A stretch of 64,000 nt of DNA. Source: Suilimivivens sp964614185 (GTDB lineage: Bacteria; Bacillota; Clostridia; Lachnospirales; Lachnospiraceae). Position 1 is the stretch's first letter. The number at the start of each line of letters is the position of its first letter. Location of the stretch: assembly GCA_964614185.1 (NCBI GenBank), contig CAZTKJ010000002.1, positions 1-64,000 on the forward strand, given 5' to 3'. The notes below the pieces were generated by a model that did no database searches, was not told the origin of the DNA, and saw only the letters and a list, made by a program, of their open reading frames with translations. This document shows positions 15,877-24,211 of this stretch, in pieces. The position numbers and the translations under genes were made by a program.

Positions 15877-16340
15877 GCCATTTCCTCCTTGGAACTGCTG
15901 CTTTTAGTTATGTTCTCCGGTCCGAATCCTTCCGGAAATAGTTCTCTCAACAAATGTACTTTATAGTCTTGTGTATCCTTTGCTACAATAACTATAAATT
16001 CATCGGGATCCGCAAATTCCTGCATTACCTGTCTGCAGATACCGCAGGGATAAGCAAACTGCTGCGTCGTTTCCCCTTCAGGACCGCCAACCACCGCAAT
16101 TGCTTTCCATTTACGCCATCCTTCGCTGACAGCTTTGGCAATTGCAGTCCTTTCCGCACAAAGAGATGGGCCATAAGCGGCATTTTCAATATTGCAGCCT
16201 GTATAAATACGAAGTTCATTGGTAAGAAGTGATGCTCCCACCTGGTAGTGAGAATACGGTGCGTATGCTTTCTTTCTTGCCTCCATGGCAGCCTGGATCA
16301 TCTCTTTTATGGGAATACTGCTTTGATTGATCTTATTCAT
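15873..16340 (-). CDS. cdd: Cytidine deaminase
   Basis: A 155-residue cytidine deaminase converting (deoxy)cytidine to (deoxy)uridine. The zinc site is CAE (Cys61, catalytic Glu63) together with PCGICRQ (Cys99, Cys102), the tetrameric Cys-type arrangement. The YAPYSHYQVGASL and GCNIENAAYGPSLCAERTA stretches are classic. There is a short C-terminal extension rich in Ser/Lys/Glu beyond the usual length of about 130. It lies 4 bp after punA and overlaps mtaD by 4 bp, so all three are one unit. Confidence 0.95.
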   Translation of the reverse strand: MNKINQSSIPIKEMIQAAMEARKKAYAPYSHYQVGASLLTNELRIYTGCNIENAAYGPSLCAERTAIAKAVSEGWRKWKAIAVVGGPEGETTQQFAYPCGICRQVMQEFADPDEFIVIVAKDTQDYKVHLLRELFPEGFGPENITKSSSSKEEMA

Positions 16341-16344
16341 ATCT

Positions 16345-17175
16345 CTAAGCTCCGTAAAATGAACTAATTGATTCTGTAATTAATTTCTGGAATAAAGGTG
16401 CCGCTTTATTGGCGGCTTCCTGTACTTCTTCATGGGTAAGCGGATGTTCTACCATACCTGCAGCCAAATTGGCAACACAGGAAATACCGCAGATTCTCAT
16501 TCCCATATGATTAGCGGCAATTGCTTCCACTACCGTACTCATACCTACTGCATCCACTCCCAATGTGCGCATCATCCTGATTTCTGCAGGAGATTCAAAA
16601 GAAGGCCCTGTCAGCTGTGCATAAATTCCTTCTTTTAAGGAGATATCGTTCTTCTTTGCTGTCTGTCTGATATGCTCCTGAAGCTCTCTGTCATATACGG
16701 TGCTCATATCCGGAAAACGTACTCCCAGCTCTTCAATATTTTGTCCAATCAACGGATTAGGCGCAAAACAGGAAATATGATCAGTGATCAGCATAAAGTC
16801 TCCTGCTGAAAAAGAAGAATTAATGCCGCCTGAAGCATTGGTAAGAAACAGAATTTCTGCTCCCATCATCTTCATTAATCTGGCAGGAAGCACTACATCC
16901 GTAATGGGATATCCTTCATAATAATGTACTCTTCCCTTCATGCAGACTACAGCCACACTGCCTACATAGCCAAAGATGAATTTGCCTGCATGTCCGGGAA
17001 CGGTAGATACAGGAAAATCCTTGATCTCACTATAATCAATTTCTGCCTTTACCTCTATGGTATCCGCATAATTGCCAAGCCCTGAGCCAAGCACCAACGC
17101 TACTTTCGGTGAAAAAGGAATCTTGTCTTTGATGCTTTCATAACAATCCAATAATTTTTTATATGTCTGATCCAT
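16345..17175 (-). CDS. punA: Purine nucleoside phosphorylase, trimeric type
   Basis: A 276-residue purine nucleoside phosphorylase that splits guanosine/inosine-type nucleosides with phosphate into base and ribose-1-phosphate. Landmarks: LVLGSGLG with the phosphate-binding Ser, STVPGHAGKF with His, GRVHYYEGY, LTNASGGIN, and the purine-site segment GPSFESPAE followed by GVDAVGMSTV. This is the low-molecular-mass trimeric group. The start ATG follows GGAGGGG. It is the first gene of the salvage operon, with its own promoter. A pgeF/LACC1-type enzyme elsewhere in the window (35909-36781) may overlap its activity. Confidence 0.95.
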   Translation of the reverse strand: MDQTYKKLLDCYESIKDKIPFSPKVALVLGSGLGNYADTIEVKAEIDYSEIKDFPVSTVPGHAGKFIFGYVGSVAVVCMKGRVHYYEGYPITDVVLPARLMKMMGAEILFLTNASGGINSSFSAGDFMLITDHISCFAPNPLIGQNIEELGVRFPDMSTVYDRELQEHIRQTAKKNDISLKEGIYAQLTGPSFESPAEIRMMRTLGVDAVGMSTVVEAIAANHMGMRICGISCVANLAAGMVEHPLTHEEVQEAANKAAPLFQKLITESISSFYGA

Positions 17176-17203
17176 GTTACCCCTCCATTTTTTCTTTTAT
17201 ATC

Positions 17204-17232
17204 ATAGTATCATATCCCTATTTTTACTGCAA
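17204..17232 (-). promoter_or_regulatory. SigA-type promoter of punA-cdd-mtaD
   Basis: On the minus strand TTGCAG (17227-17232), 17-bp spacer, TACTAT (17204-17209). It starts at the end of the spoIVA terminator T-run, so the two signals abut. Confidence 0.6.
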
Positions 17233-17266
17233 GAAAAAGGAGACTGCTGCCTGTTTCACAGTCTCC
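17231..17266 (-). terminator. Intrinsic terminator of spoIVA
   Basis: On the minus strand GGAGACTG pairs with CAGTCTCC over a 12-base loop, then TTTTTCTT. It begins 7 bp after the spoIVA stop. Confidence 0.8.
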
Positions 17267-17273
17267 CTTATTT

Positions 17274-18761
17274 CTAAATAATGATACAAACCATGCCTCC
17301 ATTGCTGTCATTTACAATCTTCTGCATGGTCTCCTGCAGTTTCAGCTGACTTTCTTCTCCTATCATGGTAAGCTTACCTGTAATTCCATCATTAACAAGC
17401 TGTTCTACCGTTTTACCAAAAATGTTTGTTTCCCAGATTCCTTCCTCACTTGCTCCGGAGTCGGAAATATATCTGATCAAATCCTTTGCCTGATCTTCAC
17501 TTCCTACAATCGGTGAGATTTCCGTTTCAATATTCGCCCGGATCATATGAATGCTGGGACTTTCTGCCTTGATCTTCACCCCGAATTTATTACCGTGCTT
17601 GATCAGCTCCGGTGTGTCTAAAGTAATTTCTTCTCTGTCAGGAGTTACTACACCATATCCTTTTTGTCTGACAGAATCTACTGCATGAAGCACCCTGACA
17701 TATTCTTTTTTCATTTTAGACATTTCTTTTAATGTATTCAGCAATTGATATTCACTATGAATATCTTCCCCAACCAGGTCGCTGAGCATTTCATAGTAAT
17801 AAGTATCGTCTACATCCAGCCATACTCTGATGCATCCGTCCGACATACTGACGCTGTCCATTTTGCACTTTTTAATATAATCACCCTTCAGTTCCACAGG
17901 CTGGTTTACTACATCCCGGATACAGCTATACTGCTGCATCAATTCTCTTACCCTGCCTACAATATCTGCTTTCATGGCATGGTTGGCGGGCAGCATCTCT
18001 ACCCATTTAGGCATATAAAATTCTATCATGGTAAGTGGAAATTCATATAATATCTTTTCAAGGATCTGATTAATATCCTCTTTCTTTAACTGTTCACAAT
18101 TTACCGGCATAGTAGTTACATTATACTTTTCGCTGATTTCCTGTGCCATTCTTATCGCATCTTCACTATAAGGCCTTGTGGTATTTAAAAGAACAATAAA
18201 GGGTTTATTCATTTTTTTCAATTCTCTGATGGTTCTTTCCTGGGCCGGTTCGTAATTTTCCTTTGGTATTTCCCCAAAACTTCCATCACAGGTCACCACA
18301 ATACCAATAGTAGAATGATCTGTGATCACCTTTCTCGTACCCATTTCAGCCGCCATGGTAAATGGAATCTCCTCTATGGACCAGGGTGTTTTAACCATAC
18401 GCTCTTCTTCATTTTCCATATGACCCCCTGCGCCCTCTACCATATAACCTACGCAGTCGATAAGCCTTACTCTTGCTTCCACGCCTTCTCCCATGGTTAC
18501 AAGGGCAGCTTCCTTGGGAATGAATTTCGGCTCTGTAGTGGTAATCGTCTTACCGCCTGCACTCTGTGGCAGTTCATCTGTTGCCCGCTCTTTTTCATAT
18601 CCGTCTTCCATATGAGGAAGCACCATTAAATCCATAAAGCGCTTAATAAAAGTTGATTTTCCCGTCCTTACCGGTCCTACCACACCTATATAAATTTCTC
18701 CTTTGCATCTTATCTGTATATCCTTGTATAAGTCATACTCTTTCTTATTATTTATATCCAT
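17274..18761 (-). CDS. spoIVA: Stage IV sporulation protein A, spore coat basement ATPase
   Basis: A 495-residue SpoIVA, close to the 492 residues of Bacillus subtilis. SpoIVA is made in the mother cell and polymerises, driven by ATP hydrolysis, around the forespore to form the base of the coat. The N-terminal ATPase has Walker A GPVRTGKST at about 29-37. Further on are the segments ERATDELPQSAGGKTITTTE and LIDCVGYMVEGAGGH, characteristic of the family, and the protein ends in the short hydrophobic tail GGMVCIII needed for polymer anchoring in Bacillus. The start ATG is preceded by AAGGGG. A SigE-like promoter and a terminator bracket it as a single-gene unit. Confidence 0.97.
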   Translation of the reverse strand: MDINNKKEYDLYKDIQIRCKGEIYIGVVGPVRTGKSTFIKRFMDLMVLPHMEDGYEKERATDELPQSAGGKTITTTEPKFIPKEAALVTMGEGVEARVRLIDCVGYMVEGAGGHMENEEERMVKTPWSIEEIPFTMAAEMGTRKVITDHSTIGIVVTCDGSFGEIPKENYEPAQERTIRELKKMNKPFIVLLNTTRPYSEDAIRMAQEISEKYNVTTMPVNCEQLKKEDINQILEKILYEFPLTMIEFYMPKWVEMLPANHAMKADIVGRVRELMQQYSCIRDVVNQPVELKGDYIKKCKMDSVSMSDGCIRVWLDVDDTYYYEMLSDLVGEDIHSEYQLLNTLKEMSKMKKEYVRVLHAVDSVRQKGYGVVTPDREEITLDTPELIKHGNKFGVKIKAESPSIHMIRANIETEISPIVGSEDQAKDLIRYISDSGASEEGIWETNIFGKTVEQLVNDGITGKLTMIGEESQLKLQETMQKIVNDSNGGMVCIII

Positions 18762-18787
18762 AAAAATACCCCTTCCATACTTATTTA

Positions 18788-18816
18788 AATGTATGTAAAG
18801 GGGTACTTGTTTATGA
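18788..18816 (-). promoter_or_regulatory. Candidate SigE (mother-cell) promoter of spoIVA
   Basis: On the minus strand TCATAAA (18810-18816), 14-bp spacer, CATACATT (18788-18795). The -10 agrees fully with the SigE pattern CATACAnT and the -35 with kmATAtt at most positions. spoIVA is a SigE gene in Bacillus. Confidence 0.65.
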
Positions 18817-18828
18817 CTTTTTCATGAT

Positions 18829-21696
18829 TTAAAACAAATACAGATTCTCACCATGATCCTTAAGCCACCTTTTATACTGCTTATATTCGGGACATATACT
18901 CTCAACCAACTCCCAGAAAGCTGCTGAATGATCCATATGTTTCAGATGGCAGAGTTCATGAATTACTACATAATCTAAAACCGGTTCCGGCGCCATTATC
19001 AGTCTCCAGTTAAAATTCAGGTTCTTTTTACTGCTGCAGCTTCCCCATCTGCTTCTCTGGTCTTTAATATGGATTCCCTGAAAAGTCACTTTAAGGATCT
19101 CTGCATAGTATGTTGCCTTTTCACTGATGATAAGCGCTGCTTCCTTTCGATACCATTTTTCCAGACTTTCCCTTCTGTATTCATAGTCAGCTTCATAGGG
19201 GACCCACAAAAGCAGTCTTTCCATAACACATTTTACCTTAGCCCGCTTCCGCTCCTCCCTGATAACCGTCAATACTCTTTGTTCTGAAAAATAAGGCATC
19301 AATTCTCCGCTTTCCAGATGCAGACGTTTCTTTTCTACAGATTCTTTGGCAGGCTCCCCATATTTTATCCCAAAAGAACCTGTTGCGATAAAGAACCTTC
19401 CCACCTTGCGGCTGTCTCCGTCAATACTGTTGATATCTCCAAAATTCTGAGTACCATCACTTATTTTTTTCCATGTCTTCCCATCATCATCTGATCTGAA
19501 AAATCCGTAATTCTTCTGAATGATACCGCAGATATATAATGCTTTATGATCTTTTCTGTAATCTGTATCCTGATGCAGCAGTCCAAGGCCCATGCGGAAA
19601 ACGGATTCTCCCTCTTTGGTAAGCCTTTGCCCTTTAACCGTTCCTTCTTCTGCATGAAAAAAGAGCTTCCATAATCCATATTCCCCGGCTGCCATGTAAA
19701 ATACACCTTCTTTGCCGGCTTCACCCCGGATTTCTGTCTTATCGGCACAGTCAATCCATCCAAACACCAGCTTTCCCGAGGGAAAATTTTCTGCTACGGC
19801 TTCATAAAATGTTTTTCCGCCATCCCTGCTGATGTACATACGGAAGTCATCTCCAAATCCATAGAAATACCGGGGATGCATTCTGTCTGAGAATACTTTC
19901 ATATGACTTCCTGTATGGGAAATATCCATTCCCTTTTGATCATAGATAACTGTTTTCTGAAAGGATTTTCCGCTGTCATTGCTTACAACGATTCCTTTCA
20001 TAAAAAGATCGATTCCTTCTGCTACACAATATACAATATTTTTCGTATCAGAAGAAATGGCTGCCCATCCCGGATTTACGTTAGGACGTTCAATCTCCTT
20101 AAATCTTTCATCTAAATATGCAGAAATTCCATAGGGAAGCATCAGTCTTTGAAAATGAAATCCATAGTCTTTGGAAAGGATCAGTCCACCCTTTGTCTTC
20201 CCCGTCCAGTTTCCTCTGGGAGTTACAATGACAGTTTCAGGATGGATATCTGAGAAATCTGCATTAATACAGGTAATATACCGATTTCCTTCTTCATCTG
20301 AAAAAGAATTGGAACATGCTCTGTCAAGATCTGTAAAGGCGAATCCGCCTAGGTCACCCAAAATATCCAGTACTTTAACAGGTCCTTCCACAGGACTGTA
20401 AACATTTAAATGGACAGTTTCTTCAAGTCCCCTGCAGCAATCACAAAAGCTTCTGTTTTCCGACAGAAAATCCCTGCTTCTAAAAACACCTGTTCCACTG
20501 TTAAACCATACTTCATTTGGGTCAAAAGGATTAATTTTTACGTCACTGAGCCAATGAAGCAAGCTGTGTCCGCCATTATATTTGGGCTGCATATAGGATG
20601 TTTCAAAGTGCAGATTCCCGATCTCTAAGTCATACAGCGCCACTTCCCAGTTATTTCCATAATCATAGGAAATAAATAAAATATCTCCATCCCCTTTACA
20701 AACAGTACTGGCAGCTAAAAGTCCGGGGAAAGCCTTGCAACTGCTGATTCCTCCAAATCCAAAGGGATAAATACTGTCTTTTTCCACCTCATAAGCACCC
20801 TGCTCTCCATAAAGTCCTGTAGGCGTTATATCTGTATAATGGGTGATTTTCCCATTATCATCAAATTCATACCGGATAATACGGCCTCCTAAAGTATCGC
20901 CGCTGTCACAGCTGTAACCCATTTCCGTAACATAGGAATAACAGCCGGTGTTTACAAGTGTTATGTAAAGATACCTGCCATCATAATCATATCGATGAGC
21001 CACATAACCGCTCCATTTAGACTCCGGTATCATGACACTTTCCGGCATGGGCATAGGTTCAAACTCTGTGCCGCCATCATAGGAAATATAGAGACTGTGC
21101 CCACGCATTTTGTTATTTCCTGTTTTTACTCCCGCACTTCCTGCCACAACTGTTCCGCCATCAGGAGAGCACCATACAAAAGTCATATGTGTCTCGCCGC
21201 CTGTTTTCAGCTGCTTCCATGTATCTCCAAGGTTCCGGGAATAAAAAAGTCCGTTTCTTTGGCTTGCAAAATAAAGTCCCTTTTCATGAATGGGATCCAT
21301 AACAAGGCGCAGACCTGTTCCCCGCCCATTTTCATTTCCATGCACAAAACAGGGGATTTCTTTATGAATAAATGTACGCCCCAAATCTTCTGAAATACTG
21401 AGTTTCCCTCTTGCTATCTTACCATCTTTTGGGTCAATTCCACTGGCAATCAATAACCTTTCCGGTTTTTTGTCATCTGTTGCAAGGGCTAAGGGATAAG
21501 TCTCACTTAAATCAGACATATCAACTGACTCTGTCAGACTTACCCATGATTCCTTTTGAAAGTCGTATCTGTAGCTGCCCCCAATATCTGTCCTGATATA
21601 GAGGATATTCTTTTGTACTGGATGGAACAGGAACCCTGTTACATATCCGCCGCCCGGAATCGGTAAATTCTTATATGCATATTTAATCTGTTCCAT
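18829..21696 (-). CDS. GH74-like beta-propeller protein fused to a YgjP-type metallopeptidase domain
   Basis: A 955-residue protein with two unrelated parts. Residues 1 to about 790 resemble GH74 xyloglucanase-type double seven-bladed propellers with repeated Asp-box-like turns (SEDLGRTF, SRNLGDTWK, SYDYGNNW, SRDGGKTF, SDDDGKTWKK). The family opening PGGGYVTGFLFHP is followed by IRTDIGGSYRYD, whose Asp37 matches one catalytic Asp. GDLGGFAFTDLD near residue 447 matches the region of the second. Residues about 805-950 form a YgjP/DUF45 zinc metallopeptidase: RSRWGSCSSKKNLNFNW, then HELCHLKHMDHS near 913. No signal peptide is seen, so a cytosolic location is expected, odd for GH74. An internal ATG at 19299 has a good ribosome site and might give the peptidase alone. 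The fused frame is continuous. Confidence 0.82.
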   Translation of the reverse strand: MEQIKYAYKNLPIPGGGYVTGFLFHPVQKNILYIRTDIGGSYRYDFQKESWVSLTESVDMSDLSETYPLALATDDKKPERLLIASGIDPKDGKIARGKLSISEDLGRTFIHKEIPCFVHGNENGRGTGLRLVMDPIHEKGLYFASQRNGLFYSRNLGDTWKQLKTGGETHMTFVWCSPDGGTVVAGSAGVKTGNNKMRGHSLYISYDGGTEFEPMPMPESVMIPESKWSGYVAHRYDYDGRYLYITLVNTGCYSYVTEMGYSCDSGDTLGGRIIRYEFDDNGKITHYTDITPTGLYGEQGAYEVEKDSIYPFGFGGISSCKAFPGLLAASTVCKGDGDILFISYDYGNNWEVALYDLEIGNLHFETSYMQPKYNGGHSLLHWLSDVKINPFDPNEVWFNSGTGVFRSRDFLSENRSFCDCCRGLEETVHLNVYSPVEGPVKVLDILGDLGGFAFTDLDRACSNSFSDEEGNRYITCINADFSDIHPETVIVTPRGNWTGKTKGGLILSKDYGFHFQRLMLPYGISAYLDERFKEIERPNVNPGWAAISSDTKNIVYCVAEGIDLFMKGIVVSNDSGKSFQKTVIYDQKGMDISHTGSHMKVFSDRMHPRYFYGFGDDFRMYISRDGGKTFYEAVAENFPSGKLVFGWIDCADKTEIRGEAGKEGVFYMAAGEYGLWKLFFHAEEGTVKGQRLTKEGESVFRMGLGLLHQDTDYRKDHKALYICGIIQKNYGFFRSDDDGKTWKKISDGTQNFGDINSIDGDSRKVGRFFIATGSFGIKYGEPAKESVEKKRLHLESGELMPYFSEQRVLTVIREERKRAKVKCVMERLLLWVPYEADYEYRRESLEKWYRKEAALIISEKATYYAEILKVTFQGIHIKDQRSRWGSCSSKKNLNFNWRLIMAPEPVLDYVVIHELCHLKHMDHSAAFWELVESICPEYKQYKRWLKDHGENLYLF

Positions 21697-21715
21697 TCTT
21701 ATTTCCTTATCAATA

Positions 21716-22939
21716 TTATTTGAGGATTACTTTTCTGAAATTCTTTTTGCCACGCTTTACTACTACACCGTCATTTTTAAAAACATCCTTTGAAAAGACT
21801 GCTTTTACATCTGTAATCTTATCGTTATCCAGCATAACGCCGCCCTGCTCAATAGCACGTCTTCCCTCTGAACGTGAAGTAACCAGACCTGACTTGCAAA
21901 GCACACTGATCATATCAATGGTATCATCTGCAAAATCTTCTTCCGTAAGCTCGCTTGTTGGCATATCTGCTGCAACGCCCTGACTGAATAATGCTCTGGC
22001 GCTTTCCTGTGCTTTCTTTGCCTCTTCTTCGCCATGAACCAGATTTGTCAATTCATATGCCAGGATTTCCTTGGCCTGATTTAACTGGCTTCCTTCCCAC
22101 TTATCCATTTCATCGATCTGTTCAAGAGGCAGGAAGGTCAGCATACGCAAACATTTAAGGACATCTGCATCCGCTACATTTCTCCAGTATTGATAGAATT
22201 CGAAAGGAGAGGTTTTATTTGGATCAAGCCAAACGGCACCTTTTTGGGTCTTACCCATTTTCTTCCCTTCGGAATTTAAAAGCAGGGTAATGGTCATGGC
22301 ATAAGCATCCTTGCCCAGCTTACGTCTGATCAGTTCCGTACCGCCCAGCATATTGCTCCACTGATCGTCCCCGCCAAACTGCATATTGCATCCATATTTT
22401 TGAAATAATTCATAGAAATCATAGCTTTGCATAATCATATAATTGAATTCTAAGAAGCTTAATCCTTTTTCCATTCTCTGCTTATAGCATTCTGCCCGCA
22501 ACATATTATTCACGGAAAAATGAGGGCCTACTTCCCTTAAAAACTCAATATAATTCAAATCCATCAGCCACTGTGCATTATTTACCATAAGAGCCTTTCC
22601 TTCTGAAAAATCAATGAAACGGCTCATTTGTTTCTTAAAGCATTCACAATTATGCTGAATCGTTTCTTCTGTCATCATGCTGCGCATATCACTTCTGCCG
22701 GAAGGGTCACCTATCATCCCTGTACCGCCTCCGATCAGCGCAATCGGTTTATTACCTGCCATCTGTAATCTTTTCATCAGGCACAGCGCCATAAAGTGAC
22801 CTACATGGAGGGAATCTGCTGTAGGATCAAAACCAATATAAAAGGTAGCCTTGCCATTGTTGATCAGCTCCTTGATCTCTTCTTCATCTGTCAACTGCGC
22901 AAGAAGTCCTCTTGCTTTCAATTCATCAAAAATAGTCAT
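21716..22939 (-). CDS. tyrS: Tyrosyl-tRNA synthetase
   Basis: A 407-residue class I aminoacyl-tRNA synthetase charging tRNA-Tyr. The HIGH-type motif is HVGH (residues 45-48, in DSLHVGHFMALC), and the KMSKS-type loop is KKMGKT (about 229-234). The tyrosine site is present in FYIGFDPTAD, and a C-terminal S4 RNA-binding domain carries SRSEGRRAIEQGGV. The start ATG follows AGAGGATAAAGAG. Only 45 bp separate it from the VWA gene upstream, so there is no room for the T-box leader often seen before tyrS in Firmicutes. It is probably read through from the genes before it. Confidence 0.97.
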   Translation of the reverse strand: MTIFDELKARGLLAQLTDEEEIKELINNGKATFYIGFDPTADSLHVGHFMALCLMKRLQMAGNKPIALIGGGTGMIGDPSGRSDMRSMMTEETIQHNCECFKKQMSRFIDFSEGKALMVNNAQWLMDLNYIEFLREVGPHFSVNNMLRAECYKQRMEKGLSFLEFNYMIMQSYDFYELFQKYGCNMQFGGDDQWSNMLGGTELIRRKLGKDAYAMTITLLLNSEGKKMGKTQKGAVWLDPNKTSPFEFYQYWRNVADADVLKCLRMLTFLPLEQIDEMDKWEGSQLNQAKEILAYELTNLVHGEEEAKKAQESARALFSQGVAADMPTSELTEEDFADDTIDMISVLCKSGLVTSRSEGRRAIEQGGVMLDNDKITDVKAVFSKDVFKNDGVVVKRGKKNFRKVILK

Positions 22940-22984
22940 CTCTTTATCCTCTTTTCTCTCTTCCGGTCTCCCGGTCTTTCTATA

Positions 22985-24193
22985 TTATCGATTGCTTATC
23001 AGCTTATTCATAGCTCTGTTCAATCCGTCTACTGTAAGTTTATACATCGGAAACATTGCCTTTACGGCTGTTTCTGCCTCTCTCCATGGAGCATGGCCGG
23101 GAGCCATCTTAGGATTCAGCCAGACAATTTTCTTGTAATGCCGCTTCATCAATTTCAGCCATTCGTATCCCGATAATCCGCCGTTAGGTCCCCTGTAATT
23201 ACCTGTATCGGAATAAAGCTCTTCCGGCGCCATAGCAGCATCTCCTACTATGATCACTTTGTAATCACTGGAAAGGTTCCGGAACATCCACTCTGTATCT
23301 ATCCATTCCCCATTCTCACATTCCGGTGTTTTATATAGCTTGGAATAAATGCAGTTATGGAAATAATAAACCTTAACATCTTTAAAATGATTTGATTTAT
23401 TAATAGACTGAAATAAATCATTCATAAGGCTGCTGTAAGGAATCATTGTTCCGCCGGAATCCATAAGCAATAGCAGTTTCACTGCATTTTTTCTTGGTTT
23501 TGTCATGACGATCTGCAGACATCCGCCATTATTACAGGTTTTATCAATGGTTTCATCAATATCCAGCTCTGTCTTTGGAATATCCAGTTTAGTAGAAAAT
23601 TGGCGAAGTTTCCGCAATGCCATCTGGAACTGCCTGTTTTCAAGCACTCTGTCATCACGGAAATCCCTGTACTTTCTTGCTCCAATTACCTGGAATGCTG
23701 TCTGGTAGCCGGTAGTGCCTCCCACACGGATACCGCCGGCATTACCGCCTGTATTTCCAAAAGAGGTTTTTCCCATACTTCCAATCCAAAAACTTCCGCC
23801 GTTATGCTCGCTGTCCTGGTCACGAAGACGCTCTTTAAATTTCGCTTCTACTTCATCCTTATCAAGGTCATGAAAAAGGCCGTCCTGCTCATTCATACGG
23901 AATTTATCTTTTTCATCTACCATATCAATGAGTTCCGATTTATCCAGCCATCTCATCATGTTCTTGGAAATTTCATTTTCAGACTGAACGCCTTTAAATG
24001 TTTCCTCAAAAGCCATATCAAATTTATCAAAATCTGTTTCACTCTTAACCAGGATCATTCTGGCAAGATAATAAAATTCCGTAAGACTGCTTCCTGCAAG
24101 GCCTTTTGTAAGCGCCTCCTGCAAAGCAAGCCATTCACTTAGCGTAACATGAAGTCCTTTTGCCTTACAGGTATAAAAGAAATTTACAAACAT
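22985..24193 (-). CDS. VWA (CoxE-like) domain protein, partner of the adjacent MoxR ATPase
   Basis: A 402-residue CoxE-like VWA protein. The N-terminal half is helical and charged, with a glycine-rich middle (SFGNTGGNAGGIRVGG). The C-terminal half is a VWA domain with the MIDAS strand LLLLMDSGGTM, the YYFHNCIY strand and KVIIVGDAAMAP. The usual DxSxS metal motif is changed to DSGGT, as also seen in some VWA/MoxR pairs. The gene lies 18 bp after a MoxR ATPase gene, the normal partnership in which the ATPase remodels a VWA-bound client. The start ATG follows AAGGAG. Client and role are not known; the neighbours are envelope-anchored proteins of unknown function. Confidence 0.85.
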   Translation of the reverse strand: MFVNFFYTCKAKGLHVTLSEWLALQEALTKGLAGSSLTEFYYLARMILVKSETDFDKFDMAFEETFKGVQSENEISKNMMRWLDKSELIDMVDEKDKFRMNEQDGLFHDLDKDEVEAKFKERLRDQDSEHNGGSFWIGSMGKTSFGNTGGNAGGIRVGGTTGYQTAFQVIGARKYRDFRDDRVLENRQFQMALRKLRQFSTKLDIPKTELDIDETIDKTCNNGGCLQIVMTKPRKNAVKLLLLMDSGGTMIPYSSLMNDLFQSINKSNHFKDVKVYYFHNCIYSKLYKTPECENGEWIDTEWMFRNLSSDYKVIIVGDAAMAPEELYSDTGNYRGPNGGLSGYEWLKLMKRHYKKIVWLNPKMAPGHAPWREAETAVKAMFPMYKLTVDGLNRAMNKLISNR

Positions 24194-24211
24194 AATTTCT
24201 CCTTGCCCTTT

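Noticed and set aside
22940..22984. T-box leader before tyrS
   Set aside because: Only 45 bp separate tyrS from the upstream gene and no specifier/antiterminator structure is seen.
23600..24142. 180-codon plus-strand open frame inside the VWA gene
   Set aside because: Antisense shadow of a well-supported gene; no ribosome site and no recognisable domain.
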